Below, one piece after another: positions 33,340-45,599 of a stretch of DNA of 64,000 bases. Source of the stretch: Gnetum montanum (taxonomy: Eukaryota; Streptophyta; Gnetopsida; Gnetales; Gnetaceae); the NCBI GenBank assembly GCA_015680685.1, contig MNCI01001419.1:32997-96996 (forward strand). Reading direction: 5' to 3'. Each line of letters starts with the position of its first letter. Within the stretch, counting starts at the first letter, position 1. The position numbers were made by a program, and so were the translations under genes. The notes under the pieces are model-generated. The model searched no databases. It had not been told where the DNA came from and saw only the letters and a list, made by a program, of their open reading frames with translations.

Positions 33340-34290
33340 AAGCATAATTTGATGCATCAATCATCAAATGAAACGGTCTAGACCAATCAAGTGCTTTTAG
33401 AATTGGAGTTTCAACAAGCTTCTACTTCAATTGCTGAAATGTTGTTTCACATGTAGGGGTCCAGATGAACGATGCATCCTTCTTTGTCAATTCCACTAAT
33501 GACTTGGCAATTTTGGAGAAATTCTCAATAAAGCGTTGGTAGTAGCCAGTATGACCAAGGAATGATCACACTTCTTTAACTATTTTAGGTTGATATGTTC
33601 TTCTTTGGATGACCCTTATTTTTTCAGGGTCCACCTTGATTCTTGCTTTTGAGATATGGTGCCCTAAGACTATGCCTTTCTAGACCATAAGATGGCTCTT
33701 TTACCAATTGAGCCAGAGGTTTGTGTTAACACATCTTTTCAACACCTGCTCAAGATGATCTAGGGCTTACTTGAATGTAGCTCCATAGGTAGAAAATTCA
33801 TCCATGAAGACTTCTACCCTACTACCAATTTGTTGTTGGAGCGCTTAGAACTAATTAGTGAAATGTGGTTGGGGCATTACATAAACCAAATGGCATCTAA
33901 TAGTAAGTAAAAGTCCCCCAAGGACTTATGAAAGTTGTCTTTACCTGGTGCTTTGATGTAATCCGGATTTAGTTATAGCCACTATAACCATCCAGAAAGC
34001 TATAATAGATGTGCCTAGAAAATGGTGTCCAACACTTGGTCAAAAAAAGGCAATGAAAAATGATCTTTGAAAGTTACCATGTTGAGTAGCTAAAAGTTGA
34101 TGCACACTTGCCATTTGCCTTCTTTCTTAGGCATGATCATGAGTTGACTGATCCACTCACTATCTACAACAGGGTAGATGAGTCTCACCTTGAGGAGTTA
34201 TTCAATCTCCTCTTTGATAATCTACTTTAATTTAGGATTCAACCGTTACTGTAGTTGTCATTTTGGCTTGATGCTAGGGTCAGTGTATAT
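33340..34290 (-). pseudogene. Ty3/gypsy reverse transcriptase, decayed
   Basis: Fragments in order on the minus strand include an active-site block reading FMDEF (plus-strand complement near 33800) where FMDDF is normal for this lineage, then GIVLGHHIS, KVDPEKI and RFIENFSKIA. FMDDFSVYG and GIVLGH are signatures of Athila and related elements. Stops are frequent. One catalytic D has become E. Confidence 0.65.
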
Positions 34291-34296
34291 CTGGTG

Positions 34297-35358
34297 CTAG
34301 CATATTCTTGGATCTATACCAGTGGGCTTGGAATATGAGCAAGCAAAGGCTACTGACCATTTTTCCATAACCTTCATCAACATTTTCTTTTGTTTTGCAA
34401 CAATCTTGGCATTAATGATGACTGACCTTCCATTTTTCAAGAACACATACTCCATTCCAGTTGGTACTGTCTTCAATTCAAGGATCTCTTGTTTAAAATT
34501 GTCAGGAATCTCCAACTCTTCCCAATTGACATCATCATTTGCTCCTTTGAGGAGCTGGTGATGAACTTTCTTGAGTTCATTCATACTTTCAACATATTCA
34601 TATATTAGGCCCTCAGTAGGTTCCATGCACAAAGTACTACTACTAGAATCAGTTTCTAGCCACTGGATGCCTTCTGGTTTTGTGACTGCTGCGTACAAGC
34701 ATCTTTGGATTTCAACTTCTGGTGCACACTGCTTGCATGCAAAGATAGATGTTTACTTCACTGACCATAACTTCTACACTCAATGGCACCCTAAATCATT
34801 GTACACGATACATGGAACTATCTTCTTCTCAATCTTTCCAAATTCATTTTCTTTAGATATCTCCAAGAAAAGATCTCTAATGCCCATTTTGGCATCAATG
34901 GTGCTTAACCATGCCCTTCCCATAATAATTGGGATGTCTCCTTTGTATTTTTTCACCTTGATTACTAAGAAATTAATAGGATATGACCACCCACAAATGG
35001 CGGTTACGATGTCCTCTACCAGTCCCAATGGAACAATGATGGACTAGCGTACTTATTCTAGCCAGATGTTGCTCTTCTTCAAGTGAGGAAGGTTCCACAT
35101 TGTGTACATATTATGCAAAATCATATTAACACTAGAACCAGAGTCAAGAAGAGCTTTACAGTGTTCATTTTCAACAATTTGCAAATATCCAAGGGGACTC
35201 TCAGGATTAGCTAACTTTCTTGGTAGGTTAGTAGCTTGAATCCAATCAGATACAACATGGGTCAACATTATAGTATGTATTTGAGAGGACTTTTGGTTGG
35301 AAGGGGACTCAGATAAAGATGCAATGAAGAAAGGTGGAGGAATAGGGTTACCAACCAC
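34297..35358 (-). pseudogene. Athila-like protease and linker to RT
   Basis: The frame from 35358 contains CKALLDSGSSVNMI, an intact retropepsin D-S-G. The frame from 35028 contains IPIIMGRAWLSTIDAKM, the second half of the fold. The frame from 34698 covers the linker before RT (ending KPTGIDPRIC, the usual approach to the RT N-terminus). Stops and a frameshift separate the three. Confidence 0.75.
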
Positions 35359-35465
35359 TGATGTGTCTGAGGGCTTTAGTGGACTATGAGGTTAGAAGAA
35401 GGGTCTTTTCATTGTTTGTGGTTCTGGCCTGCTTGATGGGTTAACCGATTGTAGATTAACTACCC

Positions 35466-37634
35466 TCATAGCATTTCTTTGTTGTGGTTCAGTAGGTAAT
35501 TCACCCTGCATGGATGGAGTAGGTGGTAGCTATGCAGGAGATGGAGGAGTAGGTGTAGGAATAGGAGGTGCATGAGGATAGTAGGTGGCATCACTCCTTG
35601 CATAGGATGATTGGTATACTTCAAGAGGGTAGTGGTGAGGTTGGTAAGTAACAACATAACTAGAGAAGTCCCATGGAGATGAAGGTTACTAAACATGGTA
35701 ACCATAGGAATCTGGTTGCCGATAAGGGTACTACTATCTTGGAGGTGGCAACGCCCATGATTATGGTTGTTAGCATTGCTGGTACAATTCCTAAGGTTGT
35801 AGTGGAGTTCCACTTGGATAGTACTACTGTAGTTGGTGGAACTATTGAGGATTTCCTTGTGGATAAGGCAATCTTTTGGGTGTTTGCCTTTGTGCAAGTC
35901 ATGGATGTAAGACATACACCCTAGATTCTTGCAAGTGTGACACAATTGGGCAACATCCTTTGTGATGTTCATACTAGCAGACATCACACCTGCCATCATT
36001 ATTTGAGTCACTATCCATAGCCATTTCTAGCAAAACCATTTTATCCTTACCCTTAGATATGGCATGTTTAGCTTCCTCATGTCTCTGGCACTCACGCTCA
36101 CCACGTTGCTCCTTGGACTCTTCAACAATTTCTAAGACATCTTGAGATCTATTATCCATAGAGTCCCATAATTGGTCAAGGTTAGCTGTGATTCATATTG
36201 CAATTTCTAGAGTGGCAAGGTTTTCTAATTAGCCACCTCATCTCTTGTTAATTCATCCTCACTGTCACAAAATTGAACTTTCCTTTTGTGGATAGAAGGG
36301 TCCTTGTTGTACTCCTCTGCACTTTCTTGTTTTCTCAATTCTCCATCCTCCTTGGTTACTTACTAAATTAACTTTGAATCTAATGAATGCTTAACTCTGT
36401 CAATCTCCCTTGGGCATAGATGCCAAGGGTTTTTCTTGTTTCAGACCACAATCCATCTATGATATGATGAAGTTGATCAAGCTGAGAGTATTCATAGTCG
36501 AGACACCTATGCAATAGAGAATACTATTAGCCAATAGTAGCATCCAAGGGCTCATGGTTTTTTTATTTCCATCGTTGAACCTACTTCCTTAGATTGGACA
36601 CTTGGGAGTACATTTGACATTTTTCATTGAATAATTCCAACATCGTACTCCACCTCCTAATTGATTCTGGTTCCAAGGATTGGTACCAAGTTTCTACTTC
36701 CTTTATGAGTGTCCTTGGAAATAATTTTAGCTTTTGCGAGNGCTATCTTTCACGTGCCTTGTTAGAATCTTGATAGCCTCTACAATGTTCAACATGCCCT
36801 AAGTGGCAAGTAGAGGTTCATCAAGGCCATGGTGATGGTGCCTAAAATGTTCTCTACTAGCCCTTATTTATTGATCATGGGTCTCTCTAGATTGTCCACA
36901 TATTCAGTTACGACTATTCTATTCTGGTCTCGTCAGTCACCTCCATCATGGTTATTCCTTCTACAACCACAATCTAAACTAGATGAAGAAGAAGAAGATG
37001 ATGATGAAGGGGAAGAGGAAGGAGAACTTCCTCTACACTAACACCTATCACCCTTCCTTCGATGATCATGGCCGTGATTGTGATCATGACCTCCTTTTTT
37101 TCCTTTATCATGACTTGCCTCTTCAGATCCATTTTTGTCATTGGATCCATTTTGATCAAAATGTAGTTTATGAATTGTAGATTGCACATTCTAGTTGAGG
37201 GACCCCTAAACAAAGTCAAAGAGAGGAGAATTACTAAATAAGTGGTTTCCTCCATTAAATGGGCCAAGCAAAGGTGGAAAAGTGTTTGACCCCTTGCCCT
37301 TCACAAGCTTGTGTTGGTGCTCTAGCTAACAATCCCTTAACCTTTATGCTTCAATGGGATGATAATCCCTTGAATTGAGATCTCACATCTCGTATTCTCC
37401 ATGAAGATGTTGAAACCTATGCCGTGCAAGCATTAGTTGAAGCATTGCTAGAACAGATCGATCATGTGGCCACACGATGTTGCCTTCCATGTCGCGCTAC
37501 CATAAAACTTCATATTGATGCAAGATGAAGGTGAAGTCTGGTACATACTCATCAGGATAAGCATATACCACCCAATATTGCTGAGGCACCTAATGTACCT
37601 TGTGCGAAGATGGGCTCCTATGAGAAGAAGACAT
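35466..37634 (-). pseudogene. Athila-like gag
   Basis: Starts MSSSHR at 37634. An N-terminal block matches that of element B at 1387-1620. A zinc-finger-like YIHDLHKGKHPKDC occurs near 35900, where the first Cys has become Tyr. The rest is broken by many stops; the acidic/low-complexity stretch near 36980-37040 may be coding remnant. A single N sits at 36741. Confidence 0.6.
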
Positions 37635-37782
37635 TTTATGTTAATAAAATTTTATGCAGTGTGTGATTAAGATTCAATTTAATTATAATAATAATTTTTT
37701 GTTTTAAAAGATTTCACTCTTACGGTTCGAGCAATAAGATTATTAAGTTTCACTCAGTTTAGATAGCGTAGGTAGAACTAAA

Positions 37783-37802
37783 GTCCCCAGCAACAACGCC
37801 AA
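37783..37802 (-). other. Primer-binding site, tRNA-Asp type
   Basis: Minus-strand TTGGCGTTGTTGCTGGGGAC begins right at the LTR edge. It is the tRNA-Asp-complementary PBS of Athila/Calypso elements with C-to-T changes at three places. Confidence 0.75.
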
Positions 37803-38656
37803 TGATGAGCGTCAAGGTATCCCTATGCCCAGCCATACAAATCACAAGCGTTCACATGTGATCTGGTCAAATTCCATAAAATTTAATTACCAAGTACACT
37901 AGAGCTAAATAGTGCATGCATGTGGTCCATTCATTATCTTCCTAGTCCCACTTGTGGAATGCAATTGTATGGTTAAGTGTGACTAAGGCGTAAGATTTTT
38001 ATTATTTTGTGTTTTATCCATTTACTCACCTAGGACAAGAATGAAAGTAAGAGTAATGAACTGCTACAAAAACTATAATCAAATCTAGCCTAATACAAGT
38101 AATCGTTCCGACTTCCTGGACACATCTTGAACTTTGTGTAAACACTGTTGGGTTGTCAAACGCTAACCGTTTCTGAGCTACCAAGTGTCAGATGCATGTT
38201 CAAAGGTGTCATGCTTGTGTATTTTAATGAGTTTCTTGATTAATCAAAATTTATTGCTATATGAATAACATTAATGTAGATTTCATGAAATCACAATATA
38301 TAAATGCATAAGAAATAAAGTCTCAAGCGTTGCAAAGATGAATCAGAGAGTTCATCTTTATTGCCAACACAATGCTATGTTTAGGTACATCAATGCTTGA
38401 ATAAAGAGCCATTCACACTTAGATCTCTTGCTCTGGGCACTTGGAAAATATTCTAACTCTCAAATGACAAATTGCAAGAGTTTCACTACTTGACTACCAA
38501 AAACTACTCCTAATCATGTGCCCAAGGGCTATATTTATAGACCCAGGAGTAACCCTACAATATTGAATGTATGATATCACATCTTGGGCCCCAACATTGC
38601 GTACTTGATATCGTAGTCACTGTGATATCAGAGCGTATGAAAAACATGATTCATCA
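37803..38656 (-). repeat. 5' LTR of Athila-like element
   Basis: Minus strand TGATGAATCATG... to ...GCTCATCA, 854 bp. A TATA box (CTATAAATATAG on the minus strand) is at 38529-38540, followed by ...CCCTTGGGCACATGATT, as in the LTR at 310. Confidence 0.8.
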
Positions 38657-38661
38657 GAGGT

Positions 38662-41246
38662 ATATGAAAGACATGAATCTATGGTGTGGATTTATACACT
38701 ATCAAGAAGTGGAATAAAAGAGTTTACATTAGAAGGTGATATTTTTCAAAATTTTACACTTTAAGTTAAATTTCCTAAATAAAAGATAATAAGGAACTAT
38801 GTTTATTTAATTTCTTATCTATAAATTTAATATTTTAATTTAGACATTCATGTTATATGATGAAGTTTATTTAATTATTTTAGCTAAGAGGCTAACTACC
38901 AATCATATATTAGTAACGCTAAATACTATTTTGCCAATAAAACTTAGGAGGAGCCAATTAGTTATGCTAAAAAGATATTTTTTCTATAATGGTCTAGGGA
39001 GAGTTTATAAGAAATGCTAAATAATATTCCATCTATAACATTAACATATTTACTCTGAGAAAAATTTTTATGATAATGCATGAAGAAGAAAATTCTAAAG
39101 AGTAAAGGGAACATGCATGGAAAAAATAATCGATGAGAGTTTAGAAATATTTCATAGCTCAAGATTTATTATCCATGAGAATTTAAAAATATTTTACAAG
39201 ACAAGGCTTATTACCAAACTTAGAAATAGTTATCCTTCTTAGCATGAAGTTGAAACCATCTCACTAAAATTATTATAGAATGCATTGAATCTACTAAACA
39301 AAAGATCAACTAAAATTCAATGCATTTTTTAAAAGATCCTCTCAACCAAATTATAGATATATATTATAAATATATAATTAAGATAGTTTCAATCTTTTCT
39401 TTTCGTGACAAGCATATTGTTTTTATATATCTTTATATATCATATATTTTAGCAATGTTTTAGAAAGATTCAAGCTTCTAATATCTTTCTTGTGATTTTT
39501 TCTATCATCTCAAGAAGACATTTAATAATAGAAATAATATATTGCACTATTTTAATCAAGTAGAATTTCTCACCATTACTTATTATTTAATCTCTTTCTA
39601 TTTTCTACTTTACTAAATCAGAGAAATAATTTCAATTATATACATTTAAGTTAAGAAGTATCACATTTGGAATAAGTTTAGAAAGGATCTCTTTCTAGTA
39701 ATTCATAAACTTTATAACTATTTATGCTAAAAAAATTTCTTTAATATATATAGTGTTTACTATGGAAAAAAATCTACAAGTGATCAATAGCCAATAATTT
39801 ATATATTTAAGATCACTTGAAATTTATGGTTATTAATGTATTCATTATAAGATCATAGTAATTATAGTTTTTGCCAATGTTAAGGTTGATGTCTTATGTT
39901 ATGTTTGGTATGTTTATAGCAAAATTAATATTAGTAAAAATTCATTATTGCAACATGCTAATGAGTTGGTCCATAATAGTTATACAAGTAGGTCCTTCCC
40001 AAAGCAGGCTTCTACCTATAATGCCCTTGTATAACCAATTCTATTACTATCCATGGACACCCTAAAATTTAAATGTGGATCATGTCTCTATATTAATACA
40101 CACAACTATTGCACTTGAAATCCTATACTATGCTATAGAAAACCATAAAATTCATAATTATAGCATGCCAAAGGGATGGAATGAAGTAAGAAGGGATCAA
40201 AGAATTGGGATATGAGGTACCTTGCCATTGTTATTATGGGTTCCATGTATAATGCATGATTAAAGTGATCATCATACCTATTTGTTAGGATTTTGTACTA
40301 AGACCAACCACTTCTAGTAACATTGCATTGTATCATGTTGGGTCTACCACCATGAGACCGACTAGCCACCATATGAAATGAGGATATCACTAATCAATAA
40401 GAAAAATTAAGAAACAATGATAGACATTTAAGAATAATTAATTACTTATTGGTGTTTAGTATTATGGACCTTAGTCATTTGTTAGAGAAGAGCCTTTAGA
40501 CCTAGGTCACCTACCTTTCTAGCCTTACAACCAATGCAAACCCCATCAAAGAAGTATCTTTAAACATGGGTACATGCCTTTCTAGTAACATGATAAGATT
40601 AGTCGAGGGGATAATGAAAATTTTTAAAATAGCCTACCTTCAAACATAAACTACATGCCTTTGCAATGGCACCTAAAGAATGAGTTCATATGAATTAATT
40701 AATTATTTTGCTACCATTACTAGAGGACTATCTTTAGACATGGATTATTTATCTTTCAAGTGACATAACAATGAAACAATTAGTTGCATATGAAGTTTTT
40801 TAGATACATTGAGAACATGAGCAGTGGGACCTAGGGTAGAAGTACAAAGAATCAATAGATCCTCTCGATATCACATCCTTATCCTTATCCTCTTGGTCCT
40901 TTCTTCTTCCTTTAAGGTATAGTTCTCAAGAATTAATTTTAAGTTTTCGATGCGATAGGAACCACATTATTTTTATAATAAAGACTTTTCCTTAATAAAA
41001 ATGGGAGAATGGATGACATGGTCTCATTGTAATGCAAAATAGTTTCTTCTATAGTTTGATATCATAGGATAGAATTCCAACATGTGGAGTTGATTCCTGA
41101 ATCTTAATTGGTAATCTTATTATTAACAATATTGAAAATATTCACAATGTATAAAGAAAATAATCCAAGAATGTAGAACATTATAAAAGAGACTGAAAAC
41201 TATCAAGCAATGAAAAATGTACTAAGAAATGGAAAACAAAAAATAA
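38662..41246. other. AT-rich DNA with a fragment of the Athila-like 3' region
   Basis: No gene. About 39940-41060 (for example gtaggtccttcccaaagcag at 39989 and atggatgacatggtctcatt near 41012) matches 30980-31960, the 3' non-coding part of the Athila-like family, in the same minus orientation but strongly diverged. The part from 38662 to 39900 is unassigned. Confidence 0.45.
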
Positions 41247-41568
41247 TTAGAAAAATTAAAGACATTGGAAAATGGTAAAAAATTATAAGAAAAAAGTAAA
41301 AATATATGCTTACAAGGTCTAATTCAAATACGTATCTTCTCCCCAACTAAGATTAATGGAGAAGATACGAAAAATGAATTGAGTAATGGTAGTTGTGGAT
41401 GGCAAGGTTAGAAAAATTAAAGACATTGGAAAATACCAAAAAATTATATTAAAAAAGTATAAATATGTACTTACAAAGTCTAATTAAACTAAGTATCTTC
41501 CCTACAACTAAGATTAATGGAGAAGATACAAAAAATGAATTGAGTAATGGTAGATGTGGATGACAAGG
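41247..41568. repeat. 161-bp tandem duplication
   Basis: The block starting ttagaaaaattaaagacatt at 41247 recurs at 41408 and continues through gaattgagtaatggta. Copies differ at roughly one base in eight. Confidence 0.85.
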
Positions 41569-41604
41569 TTGCGGTCATGGCTTCCTAAGTGTCCCTAAAT
41601 GGTT

Positions 41605-41930
41605 TTACCTATTATATGTTGACCAAGGAGAACATGAGTGCTCACGTAGACTGCTGGCTAAGCTCGTTATGGAGAACATGAGTGTCATAATCAGGGCTAA
41701 TACTGTAACAGAGTTTGCCATGACTGAGGTAGTTCTGCCGCTGCTGCTTCTGATACAAAATGTAGTGTTATTGCTGAGTTGCTGTGGCTGTAGTTTGCAT
41801 CGGTGGCTTTTAAACAGCGCCAGCCCCGGCTCGTTCAAAGTTCTGTTAGGGACTGCTTTCAGTTTAAGCATCCTCCATCTCATCTCTGCATCAGCAGAAT
41901 TAGTTCCGGTGGGAGCCGTGTTTGAATAGT
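41605..41930 (-). other. Unidentified GC-richer segment, possible signal-peptide exon
   Basis: On the minus strand an ATG at 41721 starts MANSVTVLALIMTLMFSITS, then LASSLREHSC, which has the look of a secretion signal. A possible splice donor (GTGAGC) follows about 80 bases on, and the frame otherwise ends at 41605. On the plus strand a hydrophobic frame (41669-41929) covers the same DNA. I recognise neither, and only one, if any, is real. The segment has more C+G than its surroundings and lacks the usual retroelement marks. Confidence 0.2.
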
Positions 41931-42767
41931 CTGTAAGTATGTTGTATCGGTATGTTTTATCAATCACAAAAAAGTCGCAAAAATGATACTTAAATCTATT
42001 GAATTTTTTTTTATAAAAATAACGTTTATTGTAAATGTCGGGTAGATTCAACTGCGGTCCACAAAATTTCTGACCCACAACTAATTATTAAATCAGTATC
42101 ACAGACTTAGAAAACTATGGCTGCGAGGTTCTACAATTAGAGTTTTTGCTTTTGTTCTTTTTTTTTCAGGTTCATTTAGTCATCCAGATAAGTAAATGGC
42201 ACATGACTTTCATGTTTTATACTTTCTTGCACAATGCTTACGCTACGTATGGGTTTTGTCAAATGCGGAGTACTCTACCTGTTCGTTTTAAGTTTAGTTC
42301 AGTGTTAGGTTTAGTTCAGCGTTATATGTAATGTATTACAGTCGCGATTCCAGTGTCTCAGCGCTGGTTTCAAGTTTTCAATGGAAGATTCTCGCATATG
42401 ACTTATTTTTTAGATGCAGCATGATAATTATTTAAGTATTAATAGAATTCGTCAAAACGCGTTAGCACAAATTATTTTATTGCACAAGAGTTTGCTCAGA
42501 GCAAGCTACATGTCAGATGTACCTGCAAATTGCGTAAGGAAATAACGAAGAACAAGAAATTTTTAAAAAAAGTCAAATGAAATTGGGATTACGCGAAGTC
42601 GCTGTATGCAAACGCAAGGAAACAGATGATTCCCTAAGACGCTTGGTTACAAATTCTCTAAAGCAAGTTATTGGAGAAAAACCAACAGGAGGAAAACCAA
42701 CAAGTCTATTTGTAAAAGAAAATTGGGACGCGGGAGCCAGAAAATGATTGTCGAGTTTGAAATAAAA
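41931..42767. other. Unassigned DNA left of the chromovirus
   Basis: No gene recognised. A pyrimidine tract ending tttttcag at 42163-42170 resembles a splice acceptor, but no exon identity supports it. Confidence 0.35.
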
Positions 42768-43332
42768 TGCTATATCAGGGTTGGTGGTGGCCTGCTACCT
42801 CCTCGTTCCGGGGTCTGGTGGCCTGCTACCTCCTCGTTCCGGGGGTCAAAATGCTATATCAGGGTTGGTGGTGGCCTGCTACCTCCTCATTCCGGGGGTC
42901 GTGGGGGAGTGAGTCCTCCACTCCTTGTGATAATATGGCAGTTCCATGCATTGGAGGCCACAACCTACCTCATTACCCCACTTGGTAGGACCTTGTCTAG
43001 GAGGGTTGCTTAGTTCAACTCTATGTTGGGGTGTCCAACTGGGTGTGTCATGGGATGTGCTATGGGATATTGGATGCATTTGTAAAAGTGCAACACCAAC
43101 TAGCAGCAGACAGTGGAGCAAGGGGGCGCTATCTAGCTTGTTAGTATATCTTGAATATTGCATTTGAAACACCACTCAGGAGACATGCTAACACTAACAC
43201 ATTGTTTGTTGGCATGTGTTTTAGGATTGTTGATTGCTAAGGTGTATTCTGCTTGAGTTTCGTCTCGATTCAAAATCTACTTAGGAAACTCTTGAGTTGC
43301 CAAACAACATTCTCAGGGACAACGTTGTTACA
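42768..43332 (+). repeat. 5' LTR of the chromovirus
   Basis: Ends gggacaacgttgttaca. Its first 130 bases contain a partial tandem duplication: tgctatatcagggttggtgg occurs at 42768 and 42852, and ctggtggcctgctacctcct is repeated between them. The exact LTR start is therefore either 42768 or 42852. Confidence 0.7.
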
Positions 43333-43334
43333 GA

Positions 43335-43346
43335 TGGTATCAAAGC
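43335..43346 (+). other. Primer-binding site, tRNA-iMet type
   Basis: tggtatcaaagc differs from the standard TGGTATCAGAGC by one transition and lies two bases after the LTR. Confidence 0.8.
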
Positions 43347-43483
43347 TCACACTTTGGTTTGCTAGTATAACTTTCTTGATAAAGACTTGAGAGGGTTTGT
43401 GAGTTGTGAGGTTTCCATTTTCAACTTCTACTAGCCACTTTTCTTTTGAGGGTGGCCTTGTGCTAAAGTTCTCCCTTTGGCAA

Positions 43484-44888
43484 CATGGAGCCTGGTGGAC
43501 TTAGTGATATGGAAGAAGATTAAGCAAACCCAGAGATTGAGGTTGAGACAGAACTTGGTCAAGATGAGACTAAGTTTCAAACCTTATGGGACCATGTCAA
43601 AGCAATTGATGAAGCCTTAGCCTACCTTGAACCAGAAAACGTGGATGCGATCCATCACATTCTTAAAGATGTTGATTTACCACAAGACAAGATGGATCTT
43701 TGCTTCAAGGACAAGGTGAAAGTGGCAGAAGCTAAGGTTTTGATGTTAGAAGGTCGTCTGGATCACATGCTCAACCTCTACAAGGATCTATTTGGATCCT
43801 TGGAGGAGACACAAATGAAATCATCTTTGGTTGAGGACCTAATTGGATGAGTGAATGTTTTGGAAGATGCCTTGGTGGGGGTAAATCAAGAGCTATTTGA
43901 TTTGAAAATTGAAAATGCCATCCTGAAACTCTCCTTGGCAGGACGCTTGATAAAAGAGCCAATAATGATGGCTTGTATCAAAGCTAGAGAACCGAGTTCT
44001 TATGATGGCAAGAGAAGTGATACTAAAATTGATGCCTTCCTCCATGATTTGGAGATGTACATGAATACTGAGGATGTTCTTGCAACCCAAAAGGTCTCCA
44101 CAGCATCTCAATATTTCATAGAAAGTGCTAAGCTATGGTGGCTTAGCCTTCTTCGTGCTCAAGAAAAGTGTACTGCTACAGAAAAGGTAGAGACTTGGGA
44201 TAGATTTAAGGCAACATTGATTAAATAGTTTTCCCCAGGGAACTTTGAGTGGGTTGGTAGAACCATGTTGGAGTTCCTAAAATATTTAGAAAAGCTTGAA
44301 AATTATATCAATAGCTTCCAAGAGCTCATGTTGCTGATTCCTGATATGGGAGACTGGGATCGCTTCTTCAAGTTTGTAAATGGGTTATAGCCATGGGCAC
44401 AGATAGAACTGCATTGAAGAGGCATTGACACAACTATGGAGGCTATTGCTACTACTGGCATTTTTCTGTACTTTAAGGCAATGAAGCCAGACAAGGGTAA
44501 GCCTAGGAAGGAAAAGCATGTCATGCCCTCCCACTCTCAAAAAATAGATATAGGTTCTATCAAAGATGGAAACACATTTATATCAATTCAGCAAGGTAGT
44601 TGGCCGATGGGTGGTCCTCCAAGAAACCAAGGCTCCCAACAAAAATGTAAAGATACAAGGAGCAAGTGGCAACCTAGGGCCAAGAAGAAACAATTTATAG
44701 GAGGTCCCTTTAAGGGGCCAATTCAATGCTTCTTGTGTCGAGGAAACGACCTAGCGAGAAATTACCCCTTAAGCCTAGGAAGGACAGAAAATAAGCAAGG
44801 GCATGCTCCAAGGAAACAACTGATGGCTCTTGACTATCATCCTAACCTATGCCTTCAAATTACAAATGGAAGCACTTTTGAGGAATAA
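43484..44888 (+). pseudogene. Chromovirus gag
   Basis: Starts MEPGGLSDMEED at 43484. A helical, charged N-terminal part follows, then the capsid region (SQYFIESAKLWWLSLL, ETWDRFKATL) and, past several stops, a zinc-knuckle relic CFLCRGNDLARNYP near 44727-44768 in which the H and last C are lost. It would form the particle shell. Confidence 0.8.
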
Positions 44889-44959
44889 TGAAGACTAGCT
44901 TTTATGACAGAGTTATCTAACATGGATATGCAGAGGTCAGGAGCTAGAAACTCTCAAAA

Positions 44960-45353
44960 TACTAAACTTGATAAGTTACATCATGTTCAATTGGCCCTAA
45001 TCATTGTGATCTCAAGTCAGATAAGTGCTCTCATTGATAATGGGGCCAATCACAATTACATGGTTCCAACCTTGGTAAAAGACTTGCAACTGAAAATGGA
45101 ACCAGTCCAAGCCTCTTACAAACTTGCCATGTTTAGACCTCTTTAGTGCATCAGGGTGTGTCGCGATGTCCCAGTTCAACTGGGCTCATGGCAAGGAGTT
45201 TTAGATTTCTCAATTCTAGATATGGACTTCTTTAAGGTTATATTGGGGCAAGAATTCTTATACAAGGCCAAATTTTTCATGGCTCCACACATAAACTTGA
45301 TTTTAATTTCACATGAAAACTCACCTTCCCTAGTTCAAACTCATGGAGCATAG
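44960..45353 (+). pseudogene. Chromovirus protease
   Basis: ALIDNGANHNYMVPTLVKDL corresponds to the retropepsin active-site loop, with D-S-G changed to D-N-G. VILGQEFLYKAKF follows as the second conserved strand (about 45240-45275). Confidence 0.7.
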
Positions 45354-45599
45354 ATTGGGAAAGATGAGGGCTCTAGCCCCAAGATTGTGTCACCAATGGT
45401 GATGAAATGTTTGGCCAAGGATCCCATAAGAAAATTTTTGCTAGCTATGCAAACGAGTGATCCTTCTGAGGCTTGTGAATCTCAAACAAACATTAACCCA
45501 TGCATACCACAAGTCTTGGATAGTTTTAAAGATATGATGCCACCTGAGTTACCAAGAAGTCTACCACCTCATAGGGCTGTACATCATAAAATAGAATTG

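Larger units (their letters stand above)
29050..38656 (-). mobile_element. Athila-like Ty3/gypsy element, decayed, with 5-bp TSD
   Basis: LTRs 29050-29918 and 37803-38656, flanked by GAGGT at 29045-29049 and 38657-38661. A tRNA-Asp-type PBS lies beside the right LTR, so transcription ran right to left: gag 37634-35466, protease 35358-34780, RT 34290-33340, RNase H 33319-32927, an integrase remnant, then about 2.4 kb of 3' non-coding DNA. LTRs differ by roughly 10-13% over the stretches I compared, and stops are everywhere, so it is an old insertion. The LTRs are homologous to those of the pol-less element at 310-4613. Confidence 0.85.

Noticed and set aside
42763-42767. TAAAA/AAAAA as TSD of the chromovirus
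   Set aside because: A mismatch in low-complexity sequence, and the LTR start is itself uncertain; not strong enough to call.
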